A stretch of DNA of 64,000 nucleotides. Source: Rotaria sp. Silwood1. Lineage: Eukaryota; Rotifera; Eurotatoria; Philodinida; Philodinidae. A model generated the notes under the pieces. It worked only from the letters and a program-made list of their open reading frames with translations. It made no database searches and was not told the DNA's origin. A program made the position numbers and the translations under genes. Shown here in pieces: positions 63,564 through 64,000 of the stretch. The stretch is from positions 1,705,098 to 1,769,097 of the forward strand of contig CAJNOP010000031.1 of NCBI GenBank assembly GCA_905250075.1, in the 5' to 3' direction. Positions within the stretch are counted from its first letter, which is position 1, and each line of letters opens with the position of its first letter.

Positions 63564-64000
63564 TCATTAATATTTTAAAAAAACAACGAACAATTTATTT
63601 TTATGAAAAAAGAGTTCAGATGCTTTTATTTTTTTGACATGCTTACCGGTGGTGTGCATTTCTGTACTTTTTGATGTTTTGTTGTATTTGTGGTTTGAAA
63701 TAAAAGAAACGAGCAAACGAACAAGCCTAATCGAATATCTTCAGATAAATTTTAAATTACTATTTATAGTAATTTAAACTTCAAGAAACAGCTAGAACTT
63801 TCGACAACAATCTTGATTATTAAATTAAGATAAATAACTCAATCGTAAGGCACTTTGTATTGTCTTGAGTAAAAGATGGAAACTGAATCATCGAAAACGT
63901 TATTATTTGGAACTAACTGAAGACGAATGAAGACTCATATTGAAGATTCAAAAACTTTTCTATTATCACGAGACATTCATCTTTCTAATAAAGTTCGAGT
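63564..64000. other. 3' flank of PTPDC1
   Basis: Contains a GAAATAAAAG polyadenylation-like signal near 63700. No further gene is visible before the window ends. Confidence 0.4.

Overview
The window is nuclear DNA of a small-genome invertebrate animal. It is strongly AT-rich, with compact genes, mostly 50-80 nt GT-AG introns, and clear orthologues of animal genes (LC3, PDCD10, MED31, SNRPF, RPS27A, LCLAT1, MCFD2, MANF, PTPDC1, a TTLL10-type ligase, paired-class homeobox genes). Codon style, a GPCR and a UGT of the kind expanded in rotifers, a bacterial-type GH130 protein, and splice-acceptor-like sites just before many start codons together suggest a bdelloid rotifer (Rotaria or Adineta type). 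That assignment is inference; no rRNA or other taxonomic marker is present.

Layout: positions 1-14600 hold minus-strand genes only: a COX7A2L-like protein, an LC3/Atg8 protein, PDCD10 (CCM3), MED31 and a class A GPCR, followed by long gene-free DNA with a foldback MITE (11412-12011). From 14600 to 21700 I see no gene, only a second TA-flanked palindromic MITE (19215-19655). A TTLL10-like ligase runs on the plus strand (21709-29710); one of its introns holds a hAT-type MITE with a perfect 8-bp target duplication. From 31978 to 37003 three closely packed minus-strand genes follow one another in transcription order LCLAT1, RPS27A, SNRPF. The SNRPF intron carries a decayed mariner. A 325-bp divergent gap leads to MCFD2, a GPI-anchored-looking GH130 protein and a UDP-glycosyltransferase on the plus strand. 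A broken copy of the GH130 3' end lies beyond the UGT.

Positions 46601-50534 hold two tandem PROP1/unc-42-class homeobox genes on the minus strand. MANF follows (53575-54294), then an unusual 1.57-kb inverted-repeat element full of ACGCGT motifs and carrying tRNA-like sequences (55228-56798), a diverged second copy of a dispersed repeat, and finally a PTPDC1 phosphatase on the plus strand (59426-63563).

The genes are mostly unrelated housekeeping and signalling functions: autophagy, Mediator, splicing, ribosome, cardiolipin remodelling, ER-Golgi cargo export and ER stress. The points most worth a second look are the RPS27A precursor, whose ubiquitin part has lost almost every functional ubiquitin residue; the shared acceptor-like signals before start codons, consistent with spliced-leader trans-splicing and perhaps short polycistronic units; the tandem PROP genes; and the ACGCGT-rich element.
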